NCBI RefSeq assembly: GCF_009193185.1
Contig: NZ_VUKF01000010.1
Span: 1-64,000, forward strand
DNA length: 64,000 nt
Source: Georgenia thermotolerans
GTDB taxonomy: Bacteria; Actinomycetota; Actinomycetes; Actinomycetales; Actinomycetaceae
Direction: 5' to 3'
How positions within the stretch are numbered: position 1 is the first letter of the stretch; each line of letters starts with the position of its first letter. A program made the translations under genes and the position numbers. Below the pieces are notes generated by a model that did not search any database, was not told the DNA's origin, and was given only the letters and a program-made list of their open reading frames with translations. Shown in pieces: positions 36,828 through 45,289 of the stretch.

Positions 36828-37661
36828 ATGGCTACCCGTTCGTGGATCGTCCCCGGTCCCCAGGAGCACGACGTCGAGCACGTCACCGCGCTGCGCGTCC
36901 AGCTGGTCGCGGGCGCGGTGAGCGTCCAGGCCCACGACGCCGCGCACGTGCACGTGGCGGTCGAGGAGGTCACCGGCAACCCGCTGGAGATCGACGTCGA
37001 GGACGGCCGGCTCACCATCGGCTACCCCTTCCTCGGCTGGGACGGGTGGGTCAAGCGCCTGCGCTCCTTCCGCTCCTCCGACACCGCCCGGGTGCGGGTC
37101 CTCGTCCCGCGCGCGACGGCGGTGACCCTCGCCACCGCGGTGGCCGACGCCGCCGTCGAGGGCGTGCACGAGGACGTCTCCCTCATGACCGCCGGCGCCC
37201 GCGTGCGCGCCCAGGGGTGCCGCGGCGCGGCGTCGGTGAAGTCCGCCTCGGGCGGCGTCGAGGTGCTCGACCACGACGGGCCGGTGCGGGTGAGCACCGC
37301 CGCCGGGCGCACCACCCTGGTCGGGAACCTGCCGCGGGTGGAGGTCACCAGTGTGGCCGGCGCCGTCAGCGTCTCGACGACGTCGCGCACCTCGATGGTC
37401 GACCTCGCCACCGTCTCCGGCGCGATGCACGTGGACCTGCCCGCGGCCACCGGGCTGTCGCTGACCGCCCGGACCGTCTCGGGGGCGGTGACCGTCGACG
37501 GGGCCGACCGGCGCGCCCCCGGCCTCGGGGCCACCACGGTCGACGAGCGCGACGGGCAGGACGTCTGCTTCCTCACCGCCCGGTCGGTGTCCGGGTCGCT
37601 GGCCGTCGTGCGCGAGACGCGGGCGGTGGACCGGCCCGCGGCCGCGGAGGACCGGGCATGA
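36828..37661 (+). CDS. DUF4097-family beta-strand repeat protein
   Basis: 277 residues forming a repetitive beta-helix-like fold: alternating blocks such as VSVQAHDAAHVHVAVEEV, VTLATAVADAAVEGVHEDVS, ASVKSASGGVEVLDHDGPV, VSGAMHVDLPAATGLSLTA and VSGAVTVDGADRRAPG. DUF4097 proteins resemble adhesin-type beta solenoids and are often encoded near PspC or membrane-stress genes; function unknown. There is no signal peptide or membrane helix, so this one is cytoplasmic. It ends overlapping the TorD-like gene by 4 bp. Confidence 0.85.
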   Translation: MATRSWIVPGPQEHDVEHVTALRVQLVAGAVSVQAHDAAHVHVAVEEVTGNPLEIDVEDGRLTIGYPFLGWDGWVKRLRSFRSSDTARVRVLVPRATAVTLATAVADAAVEGVHEDVSLMTAGARVRAQGCRGAASVKSASGGVEVLDHDGPVRVSTAAGRTTLVGNLPRVEVTSVAGAVSVSTTSRTSMVDLATVSGAMHVDLPAATGLSLTARTVSGAVTVDGADRRAPGLGATTVDERDGQDVCFLTARSVSGSLAVVRETRAVDRPAAAEDRA

Positions 37662-38263
37662 GCGCGCCGTCCGACGACACCGTCGGCGGCTACCTGGCCC
37701 AGGTCGCCCAGGCGGCGCGCGACCGGGCGGGCGCCTGGGACGCGGTCGCCGACGTCCTCGCCGGCGGCGACCGGGCCGCCGAGCGGCTGCGCGACGGCTC
37801 CCTCGCGGCCGCCTGGCGGGCCTCCTCCCGCTGGCTCGGCGACGACGCGGAGCTGTTCGTCGCCGACCTGTACAACCTCGACGTCTACGAACGCGGGGCC
37901 GCGCGCCGGAGCATGGAGGACGACGTCGCGGCGCTGGGCGCCGACCACGCCGCCCTCGTGGCGCCCGACGCCGCGGTGGTCGCGCACGTCCGCGAGGTCG
38001 CCGAGGCGTGCCGGGCCGAGGCCGAGGCGTGGGCCGCCGGGGACACCGCGACAGGGAAGTCCCTGCGGCTGCGCGAGCAGGAGCTCATCGAGGCCCATCT
38101 CGTGCCGGTGCTGCCCGACCTCGGCGGCCGGCTCGTCCGTCAGGCGGCCATGGGGGTCTGGCGCTCCCTCGGCCGGCTCGTGCTCGCGGTGCTGTCGGTC
38201 GAGAGCGGGCGGGACTACCAGCGCGCCGTGCTCGGCGAGAACCTGGGGCGCCACCGCGCCTAA
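37658..38263 (+). CDS. TorD-like chaperone-family protein (tentative)
   Basis: 201 residues, all-helical by composition. The C-terminal REQELIEAHLVPVLPDLGGRLVRQA resembles the ExxLxxxHLxxWLPxLA element of TorD/NarJ redox chaperones. The rest is too divergent for a firm call. Start overlaps the DUF4097 stop (ATGA). Its stop overlaps the stop of the convergent Fe-S protein gene (shared bases 38260-38263). Position beside a molybdoenzyme island supports a maturation role; the translational link to DUF4097 does not. Confidence 0.5.
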   Translation: MSAPSDDTVGGYLAQVAQAARDRAGAWDAVADVLAGGDRAAERLRDGSLAAAWRASSRWLGDDAELFVADLYNLDVYERGAARRSMEDDVAALGADHAALVAPDAAVVAHVREVAEACRAEAEAWAAGDTATGKSLRLREQELIEAHLVPVLPDLGGRLVRQAAMGVWRSLGRLVLAVLSVESGRDYQRAVLGENLGRHRA

Positions 38264-39273
38264 CGCTGGCCGACCGGGAACGTCGAGCCGAAGGGGTTGC
38301 GGCGGCGGAAGGCGCACACCGGGCACAACCGCTCGCCCGACGACGTCGGGAAGAGGGTGCCGCAGCGCGCGCAGGTCGTCGTGGTGACCGTGGCGACCGG
38401 CGCCGGGTCGCCGGCGAGGACCCGCTCCCACCCCCACGCGCCCTCGGCGGACAGCACCGACGTCGGGCACAGGTCCACGCAGCGGCGGCAGCCGTCGCAC
38501 GCCGCCGGGTCCTGCAGCACGGTCGTCAGGCCGCCGGCGTCCCGCATGCTCAGCGCGCCGGTGGGACACGCGCGCAGGCACACCCCGCAGGCGGTGCAGC
38601 CGCGGGCGCGCAGCCGGGGCGCGGGGCCGGGCAGCGTCGCGAGGGCGGCCGCCGGGCCGGCCGGCCCGCCCTCCGCCGCTCCCGCCTCGCCCGCGCCGAG
38701 CGCGTGCAGCGCCGCGACGAGCCGCTCGTGGGCGGTGAGCCCGGTGGGATCCGGCGCGGGGTCGGTGCTGGCGCCGAGGCCGAGCAGGTGGCGCCGGCTG
38801 AGGGGCATGTGGGCGGCGTCGAGCACCGGTCGGGCGCGCCGCCGCCCGAGCCGGCGCCCGCCGTCCCGCGGGGGCGGGGCGTCCTCGAGCCGCAGCCCCG
38901 TCACCCCGGCGGCGGTCAGGACGGCGTGCACGCCGGCCAGGTGCGCCCGGACGTCCTCCGGTGCTTCGCAGCCGTCGAGGCGCAGGGTCACCGTCGCCCC
39001 GGCGGCGAGCAGCTCGACGAGCTCGTGCGCGGCCACGCTCCCGGCACAGGCGGTCAGCCGCACCACGGTGCGGCCGGCCGGTCCGGCGGCGGGGTCGGGG
39101 TGCTCGGCGCAGGCGAGCTCGAGGTGGACCGGCTCGCCCGCCCGGCGCAGCCACGCCCGCACGCCGCCGAGCTCGGCGGGCGCGTCGAGCCCGGCGGCGG
39201 GCCCGGCGGGCCCACCGAGCCCGGTGGGCCCGTCCGGCTCGGCGGGGCCGGCCGCCGGATGGGCCGCCGTCAC
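38260..39273 (-). CDS. Fe-S protein with two 4Fe-4S motifs and a C-terminal zinc ribbon
   Basis: 337 residues. The C-terminal third has two ferredoxin motifs, CTACGVCLRACPTGAL and CDGCRRCVDLCPTSVL, then CARCGTLFPTSSGERLCPVC, a rubredoxin/zinc-ribbon knuckle. The N-terminal part contains a Cys-bearing stretch (LTACAGSVAAHELVELLAAG, then LRLDGCEAPEDV) faintly like MvhD-type domains, and an internal SRRHLLGLG resembling a twin-arginine motif but not at the N-terminus. The GTG start overlaps the TorD stop (GTGA). It is likely an accessory electron carrier or assembly factor for the DMSO-reductase-type enzyme; no exact family name can be given. Confidence 0.75.
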   Translation of the reverse strand: MTAAHPAAGPAEPDGPTGLGGPAGPAAGLDAPAELGGVRAWLRRAGEPVHLELACAEHPDPAAGPAGRTVVRLTACAGSVAAHELVELLAAGATVTLRLDGCEAPEDVRAHLAGVHAVLTAAGVTGLRLEDAPPPRDGGRRLGRRRARPVLDAAHMPLSRRHLLGLGASTDPAPDPTGLTAHERLVAALHALGAGEAGAAEGGPAGPAAALATLPGPAPRLRARGCTACGVCLRACPTGALSMRDAGGLTTVLQDPAACDGCRRCVDLCPTSVLSAEGAWGWERVLAGDPAPVATVTTTTCARCGTLFPTSSGERLCPVCAFRRRNPFGSTFPVGQR

Positions 39274-40007
39274 GAAAGGAAGGTCTCCCGGGCGCGGGCG
39301 AAGGTGCCCAGGCCCAGCGCGGCGACGCCCTGGTAGAAGTACGTCGCCGACCCGTCGGCCACCTGGGTGAGGCACCGCGACGCCCACCGCAGCACGTGGT
39401 CGCGCAGGAACGCCACCAGGGCGTCGAGGACCCGGGCCAGCTCGCCGTCGTCGTCGGCCTCGATCGCGTCGAGGCCGAGCACGCACAGGGTGGCGAGGAA
39501 GCCGAGCTCGAGGCCGATGTGGTCGTCGGGCTCCTGGTTGAGGCGTGGCGCCGCCAGCCCGAACTGGGCGTAGGCGGCGCGCACCTCGAGGGTCTCGCGG
39601 TCGAAGACGAGGTGGTCGGGGGAGCGGTGCACCGACTCGTACGGCGGGGCCTTGAGGCGCTCGGGGCCGACGAACAGCCGGTTGTAGTCGGTGCGGATCT
39701 TCGCCTCGGCCTCGCGCGCCGTGGCGGACTCGCCCAGCAGCGCCACCCCCCGACGGCACTCCGGGTGGTCCGGCAGCGGCCAGTGGGCGAGCAGGCCGGG
39801 GTCGCGGACCTGGCCGAGCACGGCGGCCGGGGGCGCGGCCAGCAGCAGGCGCGAGAGCGTCGTGAAGGCGCCGGCGAAGCGGTCGAGCGTGGCGGCGAGG
39901 TCCGGGTCGGTGAGCAGCGGCGGACGTGGGTGGGCCGAACCGGCCGGCGGGCCGGCGGGGCTGAGTGCGGTGCTCAAGGTGGCCCCCTTTCCTCTGGATG
40001 TGTGCAT
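39270..40007 (-). CDS. TorD/DmsD-family molybdoenzyme chaperone
   Basis: 245 residues. Core TorD motifs are clear: IRTDYNRLFVGPERLKAPPYESVHRS and LNQEPDDHIGLELGFLATLC, with VAFLRDHVLRWASRC toward the end. These chaperones bind the TAT signal peptide and apo-catalytic subunit until molybdenum cofactor is inserted; the client is presumably DmsA, 2.6 kb away. The start chosen is the ATG at 40005-40007, preceded by GGGAGGATGG; a TTG at 39977 with AAAGGGGGCCACC is a fair alternative. The N-terminus is Pro/Ala-rich. Confidence 0.88.
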   Translation of the reverse strand: MHTSRGKGATLSTALSPAGPPAGSAHPRPPLLTDPDLAATLDRFAGAFTTLSRLLLAAPPAAVLGQVRDPGLLAHWPLPDHPECRRGVALLGESATAREAEAKIRTDYNRLFVGPERLKAPPYESVHRSPDHLVFDRETLEVRAAYAQFGLAAPRLNQEPDDHIGLELGFLATLCVLGLDAIEADDDGELARVLDALVAFLRDHVLRWASRCLTQVADGSATYFYQGVAALGLGTFARARETFLS

Positions 40008-40036
40008 CCATCCTCCCGTCCGCGCACGTGCCCGGG

Positions 40037-40108
40037 CTGGGCCCTTCGGCCCCGCCGCGCCTGGGCCGTTCGGCCGCCCCGCTCCTGGGCCCTTCGGCCC
40101 GGGCGCGG
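40037..40108. repeat. Three 24-bp tandem repeats, each able to form a hairpin
   Basis: Units begin at 40037, 40061 and 40085. Each contains GGGCCCTTCGGCCC or GGCCGTTCGGCC, which folds as a short GC stem with a CTTC or GTTC loop. They lie in the 172-bp promoter region between torD (minus) and the DUF6457 gene (plus). Confidence 0.8.
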
Positions 40109-40179
40109 GCGGCGGGTCCCGGGCACGCTGTGCCACGATGGCCGCAGGCCGCCCGTCGCGGCCGGGAAGGAGCACGAGC

Positions 40180-40515
40180 ATGGCCCAGGAACGACCCACC
40201 CGGGTACGCGGGGACGAGTCGGAGAAGATGGCGGCGATGAACCGCTGGCTCGACGCGGTGTGCGCCGAGCTGGACGTGGACCGCGCCGTCCTGGACGCCA
40301 ACTCCGCCGCGCTCCTCGCCCTCATCAGCGACGTCGCCCACGGCCCCAGCCGGCCCGGCGCCCCCGTGACGGCGTTCCTCGTGGGCCTGGCGGCCGCGCG
40401 CGCGGGCGGTGACGTCCCCGCCGCGGCGGGCGAGCGCATCGCCCGGGTCCGGCGCCTCGTCGCCGCCTGGGAGACCCCCGCGGAGGCGGCGCCGGGCGGG
40501 GCGGCCGACGCGTGA
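40180..40515 (+). CDS. DUF6457-domain protein
   Basis: 111 residues: AAMNRWLDAVCAELDVDRAV, DVAHGPSRPGAPVTAFLVGL, then an Ala-rich tail. The small all-helical DUF6457 domain is found next to or fused to molybdenum-cofactor genes in actinobacteria, and here it overlaps moaE (GTGA). A role in molybdopterin assembly or delivery is inferred from context only. GGGAAGGAGCACGAGC precedes the ATG. Confidence 0.8.
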   Translation: MAQERPTRVRGDESEKMAAMNRWLDAVCAELDVDRAVLDANSAALLALISDVAHGPSRPGAPVTAFLVGLAAARAGGDVPAAAGERIARVRRLVAAWETPAEAAPGGAADA

Positions 40516-40976
40516 GCGAGCGGCCCGTGGACGACTCCCGGCTCACCGCGCCCGCCCGCCGGGTGGTCCTCGCCGAGGTCCGCGGCGGCCCGGTCGACGT
40601 GGCCGAGTGCGCCGCCGCCGTCGAGGACGACGCCGCCGGCGCCGTCGTGACCTTCGGCGGCGTCGTGCGCAACCACGACGCCGGCCGGGCGGTCACCGAG
40701 ATCGAGTACGTCGGCCACCCGACCGCCGGGGACGTCGTCGCACAGGTGGCCGCCGACGTCGCGGCCCGCTTCCCGGTCGACGCCGTCGCCGTCGTGCACC
40801 GCACCGGTACCCTGGCCGTGGGGGACGTGGCGCTCGCCGCCGCCGTCTCCGCCGCCCACCGCGCCGAGGCCTTCGCCGCGACGGCGGAGCTCGTCGAGGA
40901 GGTCAAGCGGCGCCTGCCGGTGTGGAAGCGCCAGGTCTTCCCCGACGGCTCTCACGAGTGGACCGGCAGCGCCTGA
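40512..40976 (+). CDS. moaE: Molybdopterin synthase catalytic subunit MoaE
   Basis: 154 residues. MoaE motifs: GAVVTFGGVVRNHDAGRAVT, EYVGHPTAGDVV (in place of EYEAYPEMA), VAVVHRTGTLAVGDVALAAAVSAAHR cut into blocks, and the near-invariant KRRLPVWKRQVFPDG with catalytic Lys residues. MoaE with thiocarboxylated MoaD converts cyclic pyranopterin monophosphate to molybdopterin. GTG start overlaps the DUF6457 stop. A 19-bp hairpin separates it from dmsC. Confidence 0.94.
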   Translation: MSERPVDDSRLTAPARRVVLAEVRGGPVDVAECAAAVEDDAAGAVVTFGGVVRNHDAGRAVTEIEYVGHPTAGDVVAQVAADVAARFPVDAVAVVHRTGTLAVGDVALAAAVSAAHRAEAFAATAELVEEVKRRLPVWKRQVFPDGSHEWTGSA

Positions 40977-40997
40977 CGGCCCCCTGACCGCATCGAC

Positions 40998-41041
40998 CGG
41001 GCCCGGTGGGGCGGCGCGCACACGCCGCCCCACCGGGCCCG
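40998..41041. terminator. Bidirectional terminator between moaE and dmsC
   Basis: Perfect 19-bp inverted repeat, arms 40998-41016 and 41023-41041, 6-nt loop CGCACA, between two convergent genes (moaE stop 40976, dmsC stop 41083). Confidence 0.88.
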
Positions 41042-41082
41042 AGCCGTCCGCGGCGCCGGTCGTCCCGGCGCCGCGGGGCCGG

Positions 41083-42012
41083 CTACATCCCGATCCGGAA
41101 CATCGAGGCGTAGAACTGCGAGCGGCCGATGAACTCGCCCAGCAGCACCAGGGCGAAGGCGCTGGTGGCCAGCACGGCCAGGGTGCGCGGGTTCGCCGTG
41201 GGGTTGGCCCGGCGCACCAGCAGCATCGTGAGCAGCCCGGCGCCGGCGAAGACGAGCACGAGCCGGGCGACGAACCAGGCGCCGGTGAACACCTCGGCCG
41301 AGCGGGCCGCGACCTCCCCGCCGCCGGAGAGGTTGGCGATGTGCAGGGGGATGACGAGGAACTCCACCCCGAGCAGGGCGACGGCGGCGATGCCCAGGCC
41401 CTTGAGGGTGCCGGTGAGCAGGTCCACGGGCGCCGGGTCCGCCGTCGTCGCCCCGGCCGCGCCCGCCCGGCGGCGGCGCCACATGACGGTGCCCATGAAC
41501 GCGGTGCCCACGGCGAGGGTGCCGAGCAGGAAGGCGGTGGTGAAGAACTGCGCCGGGGTGGCCCAGGTGTGCCAGGCCGGGACGGTGACGAGGCTGTAGT
41601 AGATCATCGACATCGACCACACCAGGCCCAGGCCGACGGCGGCGGTGAGCAGGGCGAGGGCCTGGCGCAGGCGGGTGCTGCCCCACCTGAACCACTGGGC
41701 CGCGGCGAAGAGGAACCCGAGGCCCGCGAAGCCGGTGCCGAAGACGATCTCGCGGGACAGCCACGAGCTGCCCACGTGGCGGACGACGTTGAGGGTGTGG
41801 GTGACGTCGTTCATGTGGAACATCGAGGCGACCAGCCCGAGGACCATGACCGGGCCGATGGCGTACAGGGCCGGGTCGGTGATCTTGTCGACCGCGGCGG
41901 TGCCGTAGCGGCGGGCGGCGGCGAGCTGGACGACGCCGAGGACGACGAAGGCGCCGACGCACATCTGGGCGGCGATGGTGAAGATCATCATCGGCAGTTC
42001 GGCGGTGTGCAT
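41083..42012 (-). CDS. dmsC: DmsC-type membrane anchor of DMSO reductase
   Basis: 309 residues with about eight membrane helices (MIFTIAAQMCVGAFVVLGVV, IGPVMVLGLVASMFHMND, FGTGFAGLGFLFAAAQWF, PAQFFTTAFLLGTLAVG, ARLVLVFAGAGLLTMLLV). The family anchors DmsAB to the membrane and oxidises menaquinol, handing electrons to DmsB. The start is 1 bp after the dmsB stop, so the two are cotranscribed; it ends at the shared terminator. Confidence 0.92.
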   Translation of the reverse strand: MHTAELPMMIFTIAAQMCVGAFVVLGVVQLAAARRYGTAAVDKITDPALYAIGPVMVLGLVASMFHMNDVTHTLNVVRHVGSSWLSREIVFGTGFAGLGFLFAAAQWFRWGSTRLRQALALLTAAVGLGLVWSMSMIYYSLVTVPAWHTWATPAQFFTTAFLLGTLAVGTAFMGTVMWRRRRAGAAGATTADPAPVDLLTGTLKGLGIAAVALLGVEFLVIPLHIANLSGGGEVAARSAEVFTGAWFVARLVLVFAGAGLLTMLLVRRANPTANPRTLAVLATSAFALVLLGEFIGRSQFYASMFRIGM

Positions 42013-42013
42013 G

Positions 42014-42628
42014 TCACAGCTCCTCGGGGTTGGCCACGGCGCCGGTGCCGGCGCCGGTGGGCTGGGCGTCGCGGTGGGGCACGATGACGAGGTTGGGATG
42101 GGTCAGGGCGGGGTCGGGCAGGGGCTCGACGGCGGCGAGGTCGCCGTGCTCGGCGCGCAGCTCGTCGACGGGCCCCCAGCCCAGCGCCCGGGAGGGGCAG
42201 GCGGCCACGCAGGCGGGGTCCTCGCCCTCGGCGCGGTAGTCGGCGCACATGTCGCACTTGGACATGTGCCCCGTCTCGGGGTTGAACTGCGGGGCGGAGT
42301 AGGGGCAGGCCCACTCGCAGTAGCGGCAGCCGACGCACTTGTCCTCGTCGATGGTCACCACGCCGTCCTCGCCCTTGTGCATGGCGGTGGTCGGGCAGAC
42401 CTCCACGCAGATCGGGTTGGTGCAGTGGTTGCACGCGATGGAGGTGTAGTAGGCGAAGACGTTGGGCACGAAGGTGTCGCCATGCTGCTGCCAGGTGCCG
42501 CCGGAGTACTCCGCGACGCGCCGCCAGGTCACCCCCACGGGCAGGTCGTTCTTGTCCTTGCAGGCCACCGAGCAGGCCTTGCAGCCGGTGCACAGGGTCT
42601 GGTCGAAGACGAATCCGAGCTGGGTCAT
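42014..42628 (-). CDS. dmsB: DmsB-type four-cluster ferredoxin subunit
   Basis: 204 residues with four Cys groups for 4Fe-4S clusters: CTGCKACSVACKDKND, CNHCTNPICVEVCPTTAM, CVGCRYCEWACPYSAPQ and CDMCADYRAEGEDPACVAAC. This is the standard DmsB/NrfC layout. It relays electrons from DmsC to DmsA and is carried across the membrane with DmsA by the TAT system, since it has no signal of its own. GGGAAGAGATC precedes the ATG; the dmsA stop is 11 bp upstream. Confidence 0.95.
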   Translation of the reverse strand: MTQLGFVFDQTLCTGCKACSVACKDKNDLPVGVTWRRVAEYSGGTWQQHGDTFVPNVFAYYTSIACNHCTNPICVEVCPTTAMHKGEDGVVTIDEDKCVGCRYCEWACPYSAPQFNPETGHMSKCDMCADYRAEGEDPACVAACPSRALGWGPVDELRAEHGDLAAVEPLPDPALTHPNLVIVPHRDAQPTGAGTGAVANPEEL

Positions 42629-42639
42629 GATCTCTTCCC

Positions 42640-45087
42640 TCAGGCCTTCTCGATGTTGACGAGGACGGTGTGCTGGGCGTTGCCCTTGGCGATCGCCGTC
42701 GGGTGCCAGCTGGTCAGCGTGTTGACCGAGCCGCCGACGTCCACGCCCTTGTCGTCGGGGCGGTACCAGGCCCCCTGCGGCACCGAGACGACGCCGGGGG
42801 CGATGCGCGGGGTCACCCGCGCCGGCAGCTGGATGCGGCCGCGGTCGTTGAAGACCTGCACGACGTCGTCGTTGGCGATCCCGCGCGCCTGGGCGTCGGC
42901 GGGGTTGATCCACACCACCTGCGGGTGGGCCTCCTGCATCCAGTCGACGTTGCCGTAGGTGGAGTGGGTGCGCTGCTTGTAGTGGTGCCCGATGCACTGC
43001 AGCGGGTACCGCGGGTTCTCCCGCGCCTCCTCGGCGCCCTCCCACGTGGCGACGTGCTCGGGGAGGGCGGTGATCTTGTCGCCCTCGGGCAGCTCCCAGG
43101 TCTTCGACATCTCCCACAGCGGCTTGGAGAAGATCTCGATCTTGCCCGAGGGGGTGGTCAGCGGGTTGGCCACCGGGTCCGCGCGGAAGTCCTTGAGCCC
43201 GATGTAGCTCTCGCCCTTGACCTTCCACACGCCCATCTCGCGCAGCTCCTCGAAGGAGGGCAGCCCCGGGACGGCCTCGCGGCTCTCCTCGACCACCTGG
43301 CGCACCCAGTCCTCCTGGGTCCTGCCCTCGGTGAACGCCTTCTCCACCCCGAGGCGCTTGGCGATCTCGGTGCACATCTCGTAGGTGGTCTTGCAGTCGT
43401 ACAGCGGCTCGATGACCTGGTCGGCGAGGATGGTGTAGCCCATGGACCCGGCACTGCCCTGCTGGACGACGTCGAGCTGCTCGGCGTTGGAGGCGTCGGG
43501 CAGGATGATGTCGGCGTAGCGGGCCGAGACGGTCATCTGGGTGTCGACGACGACGATGAGCTCGCACTTGGTGTCGTCCTCGAGCAGCTTCACCGTGCGG
43601 TTGATGTCGGCGTGCTGGTTGACCAGGGCGTTGCCGGCGTACTGCCAGACCATCTTGATCGGCACGTCGAGCTTGTCCTTGCCGACGACGCCGTCCTTGA
43701 GGGCGGTCATCTCCGGCCCGTGGTCGATCGCGTCGGTCCAGCCGAACACGGAGATCGCCGTCTCCACGGGGTTCTCGGTGATCCACGGGTTGGCCATGGG
43801 CAGGGAGTACGAGCCCTCCCGCTCGCCGGTCCCGCCGCCGGGGATGCCGATGTTCCCGGTCATCGCAGCGAGGGTGAAGATCGCGCGGGCCTGGTTCTCG
43901 CCGTTGGCGCTGCGCTGCGGGCCCCAGCCCTGGGTGATCGCGCACGGCTTGGCGGCCGCGATCTCCCGCGCGAGGCGGGTGATGGTCGCGGCCGGGACGC
44001 CGGTGATCGACGCCGCCCACGCGGGCGTCTTGGGGGTCTTGTCCGGCCCCTCGCCCAGGATGTAGGAGCGGTAGGAGTGGCCGGCGGGGACGCCGTCGGG
44101 CATGTGGGCCTCGTCGAAGCCCTGGCAGTAGGTGTCCAGGAACGCCTGGTCGTGGAGCTTCTCGGTGATCAGCACGTGGGCCATGCCGGCGACCAGGGCG
44201 GCGTCGGTACCCGGGCGCACCGGCACCCACTCGTCCGCGACGCCCAGGGCGGTCTCGGAGTAGCGCGGGTCGATGACGATGGTGCGCACCCCGCTGGCCT
44301 TCTTCGTCTGCTGGGTGACGAAGGTCTCCCCGCCGCCGCTCATGCGCGTCTCGTGCGGGTTGTTGCCGAACATGACCTGCAGCTGGGAGTTCTTGGCGTC
44401 GTCGAAGGAGTTCGACCCGATCCAGGACCCGAACGTGAAGGGCGCGGCCTGCTCGATGTTCGCGGCGCTGTAGTCGCCGTAGTGGTTGAGGTAGCCGCCC
44501 ACGCAGTTCATCAGCCGCGCGAAGGGGGTGGCGATGGGCGGCCAGCTGCAGGCGATGGTGCCGCCGATGGTGCCGGTGCCGTAGTTGAGGTAGATCGACT
44601 CGTTGCCGTACTCCTTGATGAGCCGCTGGATGGTGGTCGCGATCTCGTCGAAGGCCTCCTCCCAGCTGATCTCCTCCCACTCCCCGGCGCCGCGCTTGGT
44701 GCCCGGCTTGCGCCGCATCGGGGTCTTGAGCCGGTCGGGGTTGTAGATGCGGTGGCGGATGGACCGCCCCCGCACGCAGGCGCGGATCTGCTGGGTGCCG
44801 ATGGCGTCGTCGCCGGTGTTGTCCGGCAGCACGCGGACGATCTGGCCGTCCTTGACCTCCATGCGCAGCGGGCAGCGCGAGCCGCAGTTCACCACGCACG
44901 CCGACCACACGGTCCTGTCCACGTCCCGGGAGGTCAGGGTGGCGGCGTTGGCCCGGCCCACGCCGGGCAGGACGCCGAAGGAGGCGCCGGCCCCGACCAG
45001 CGCCGCTCCGCCTCCCGCGGCGGCGGACCACTTGAGGAACGAACGGCGCGGGACCGTTCTCGGGCGGGACTGCTGGGTGGGAGGCAT
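42640..45087 (-). CDS. dmsA: DMSO reductase-family catalytic subunit (molybdo-bis-MGD)
   Basis: 815 residues. TAT signal at residues 13-40 (PRRSFLKW then a hydrophobic Ala/Gly stretch), the first 4Fe-4S group CVVNCGSRC with a later Cys in QIRACVRGR, and molybdopterin-binding blocks INYGTG-type TGTIGGTIACSWPPIATPF, FGNNPHETRMSGGGE and IVVVDTQMTVSARYADIILP. The C-terminal domain has RYPLQCIGHHYKQRTHSTYG and PQGAWYRPDDKGVDVGGSVN. It reduces DMSO, TMAO or a related acceptor; selenate or other S/N-oxides cannot be excluded. Start ATG 45087 is preceded by GAGAGGATCCCG. The longer open frame upstream lacks support. Confidence 0.93.
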   Translation of the reverse strand: MPPTQQSRPRTVPRRSFLKWSAAAGGGAALVGAGASFGVLPGVGRANAATLTSRDVDRTVWSACVVNCGSRCPLRMEVKDGQIVRVLPDNTGDDAIGTQQIRACVRGRSIRHRIYNPDRLKTPMRRKPGTKRGAGEWEEISWEEAFDEIATTIQRLIKEYGNESIYLNYGTGTIGGTIACSWPPIATPFARLMNCVGGYLNHYGDYSAANIEQAAPFTFGSWIGSNSFDDAKNSQLQVMFGNNPHETRMSGGGETFVTQQTKKASGVRTIVIDPRYSETALGVADEWVPVRPGTDAALVAGMAHVLITEKLHDQAFLDTYCQGFDEAHMPDGVPAGHSYRSYILGEGPDKTPKTPAWAASITGVPAATITRLAREIAAAKPCAITQGWGPQRSANGENQARAIFTLAAMTGNIGIPGGGTGEREGSYSLPMANPWITENPVETAISVFGWTDAIDHGPEMTALKDGVVGKDKLDVPIKMVWQYAGNALVNQHADINRTVKLLEDDTKCELIVVVDTQMTVSARYADIILPDASNAEQLDVVQQGSAGSMGYTILADQVIEPLYDCKTTYEMCTEIAKRLGVEKAFTEGRTQEDWVRQVVEESREAVPGLPSFEELREMGVWKVKGESYIGLKDFRADPVANPLTTPSGKIEIFSKPLWEMSKTWELPEGDKITALPEHVATWEGAEEARENPRYPLQCIGHHYKQRTHSTYGNVDWMQEAHPQVVWINPADAQARGIANDDVVQVFNDRGRIQLPARVTPRIAPGVVSVPQGAWYRPDDKGVDVGGSVNTLTSWHPTAIAKGNAQHTVLVNIEKA

Positions 45088-45240
45088 CGGGATCCTCTCG
45101 CGACACGGGACTGGGAACGTCCTCATCGTCGCGGGCCGTACCCCCCGGAATGGTGGGGCGATGGTCCCGGCAGAAATGTCACGACACCGTTGGCTAAATC
45201 CCGCTCCGGCGCGGATTTGTCCCCGTTGTCGGCAAACGTC

Positions 45241-45271
45241 CGGGCCCCGCCGTCGGCGACGGCGGGGCCCG
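45241..45271 (-). terminator. Terminator after moaAD
   Basis: Perfect 14-bp inverted repeat CGGGCCCCGCCGTC (45241-45254) / GACGGCGGGGCCCG (45258-45271), followed on the minus strand by GACGTTTGCC. It lies 18 bp after the moaD stop and insulates dmsA. Confidence 0.85.
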
Positions 45272-45289
45272 GGCGGGCGTGGGCGGGGC

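Noticed and set aside
38260-40341. Apparent 693-codon protein joining the TorD region to the Fe-S protein
   Set aside because: TorD is in a different frame with clear family motifs; the Fe-S gene has its own GTG overlapping the TorD stop.
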